Below are positions 52,413-53,197 of a DNA stretch of 53,197 bases, piece after piece. The stretch comes from Alphaproteobacteria bacterium. GTDB taxonomy: Bacteria; Pseudomonadota; Alphaproteobacteria; Micropepsales; Micropepsaceae. Location of the stretch: contig JAHFQC010000010.1 in the NCBI GenBank assembly GCA_023259375.1, forward strand, positions 23,149 to 76,345, given 5' to 3'. Both the position numbers and the translations under genes were made by a program. The notes beneath the pieces are model-generated. The model made no database searches, was not told where the DNA came from, and saw nothing but the letters and a program-made list of their open reading frames with translations. How positions within the stretch are numbered: the first letter of the stretch is position 1; each line of letters starts with the position of its first letter.

Positions 52413-53049
52413 ATTCTACTTTCTCCGCGCCTTCGCGTGCTTACTCTTCACCAATTCCGTTCATCTAGATGAACGAGTTTCATTCGTCCATCTTCCGGAA
52501 ATTATTGCGGCTGCGTCGCGCGCTTAAGAACGCAGCGATTGTCGCACTCTCTTGAATTGTTGGCAGTGCATACCCACGTCTCTCCTTGGTGTTTGACAAT
52601 GGAGGACGGCTTTCGGCTTCGGCCTAAAAGATCTGCGCAAATACAGGAAATGCGCGCCCGCACGCGCTGCAACAAACAAAACCCCCGCGAGGGATGCGTA
52701 AGTCCGGCCGTCAAGGCGGCGTCGGTCGCATCGCAAGGCGGCAGGTCTTGGTGAGCACTCCGCAGAATGAGACCAATGCGCCTGTCGATCGCCGCCCGAA
52801 AACGGCCTCCGGAGGCGGCGGCGGGCTTGAGGCTGGAGGCGGAATTTTTCGATTCCGCCTTTGGTATATGGAGAGCGTTCAGGAGCCGGTAGCGCCAGCG
52901 TATTCGGCGGAAATCGGCTCTCGGGCCACGAAACTCGCCAATCGAATAGGAAGGAATGTTGTCGGCGTTCCTTACGTCTTTTTCAGCCATCCTACAGATT
53001 GCGGAAAACTCCGGGAGTTATGTCTAGGTTCGCAACAACGGAGTCCCCC
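52413..53049. other. Gene-free stretch
   Basis: No open frame here has protein-like composition, a good start or a known motif. It holds an 18-base palindrome (52458-52475), a possible hairpin GGCGGAAT/ATTCCGCC (52838-52859, followed by TTT), and AT-rich DNA before the last gene. It may contain promoters or an unseen small RNA. Confidence 0.5.
52458..52475. promoter_or_regulatory. 18-base perfect palindrome
   Basis: CGTTCATCTAGATGAACG reads the same on both strands, and ATGAA/TTTCAT half sites follow directly. Long perfect palindromes in intergenic DNA are often operators, but no regulated start is close (next gene at 53050). Confidence 0.35.
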
Positions 53050-53197
53050 ATGCGTCTAGCATCCGTACTTCTGATCGGCGCGGCTGTGGCCGGTGTGACG
53101 GGGCTGGCTGTCGCGGCAGGGCCCGCGGTCCATGAGATGACCGTCGCGATGCCCAACGGCGGAACCGCCCATATCCGTTATACCGGCGACGTCGCCC
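53050..53197 (+). CDS. Exported protein, 3' end missing
   Basis: The first 49 codons of a protein with a signal peptide (MRLASVLLIGAAVAGVTGLA, cleavage near AVA-AGP) followed by VHEMTVAMPNGGTAHIRY. The start has CGGAG 6 bases upstream. I do not recognise the family from this fragment. It runs off the window. Confidence 0.7.
   Translation, partial: MRLASVLLIGAAVAGVTGLAVAAGPAVHEMTVAMPNGGTAHIRYTGDVA

Noticed and set aside
52502..53059. Open frames of 120-160 codons on both strands in the terminal gene-free stretch
   Set aside because: They have frequent rare-type composition, no family motifs and no plausible ribosome binding sites, and they overlap each other.

Overview
The window is GC-rich, tightly packed chromosomal DNA from an alphaproteobacterium. 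Supporting signs are the aminotransferase-hom-glpX-recJ order, a FixJ/FixK-type regulator pair near a cytochrome bo3 oxidase, an NDUFS4-like complex I subunit gene, a two-domain cold-shock protein behind a perfect CtrA box, and frequent ATGA start/stop overlaps. A relative of Rhizomicrobium/Micropepsales is a guess from overall protein flavour, not a demonstrated placement. I see no rRNA, CRISPR array, prophage or transposase gene.

Layout. 1-2263: end of a cyo operon (cyoB partial, cyoC, cyoD). 2268-10053: mostly regulators (XRE, LysR, FixJ-like, an orphan degenerate receiver, a PAS sensor with no kinase domain, a FixK-like Crp protein), plus a flavodoxin-fold reductase and a pentapeptide-repeat protein. 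10147-15206: a TetR-HTH/Sel1 membrane fusion, a DUF805 protein, argC and an OmpA-family lipoprotein. 15376-21339: aminotransferase, hom, glpX, ankyrin protein, recJ and tRNA-Glu. 21434-26302: a spermidine-synthase-like protein, an Rrf2/AhpD-like pair, YgiQ, a DUF6624 protein and Arr. 26401-32885: twin XylR-type operators, a xylose-isomerase-like protein with a damaged active site, a secreted TIM-barrel-like protein, a DUF3617 protein, a ClpP paralogue with Asn in place of the catalytic Asp, and a GH13 glucosidase. 32888-38599: a two-component system translationally coupled to MocA-like and IscU/NifU-like genes, an EF-hand protein, and an XdhC/CoxG pair. 38749-42008: cold-shock protein, DUF192 protein, tRNA-Pro, NDUFS4-like protein, tRNA-Arg and a sugar-lactone oxidase. 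42281-49017: a minus-strand run for sulfur amino acids (cysK, sseA, GNAT, POT transporter, metC-like, hisI, methyltransferase). 49167-52090: two tandem DUF4139 proteins. 52091-53049: a gene-poor stretch full of palindromic repeats, followed by the start of one more exported protein.

How the parts fit. The bo3 oxidase, FixJ-like and FixK-like regulators suggest respiratory control, but no FixL is visible. The sulfur cluster can make and interconvert cysteine and homocysteine. MocA, XdhC, CoxG and an IscU-like scaffold look like maturation factors for a molybdenum hydroxylase whose structural genes lie elsewhere. The most unusual items are the XylA-like protein missing the catalytic His and three M2-metal ligands, the TetR-HTH fused through a membrane anchor to Sel1 repeats, the kinase-less PAS sensor, the degenerate receiver, and the two-component/MocA/IscU overlapping operon.
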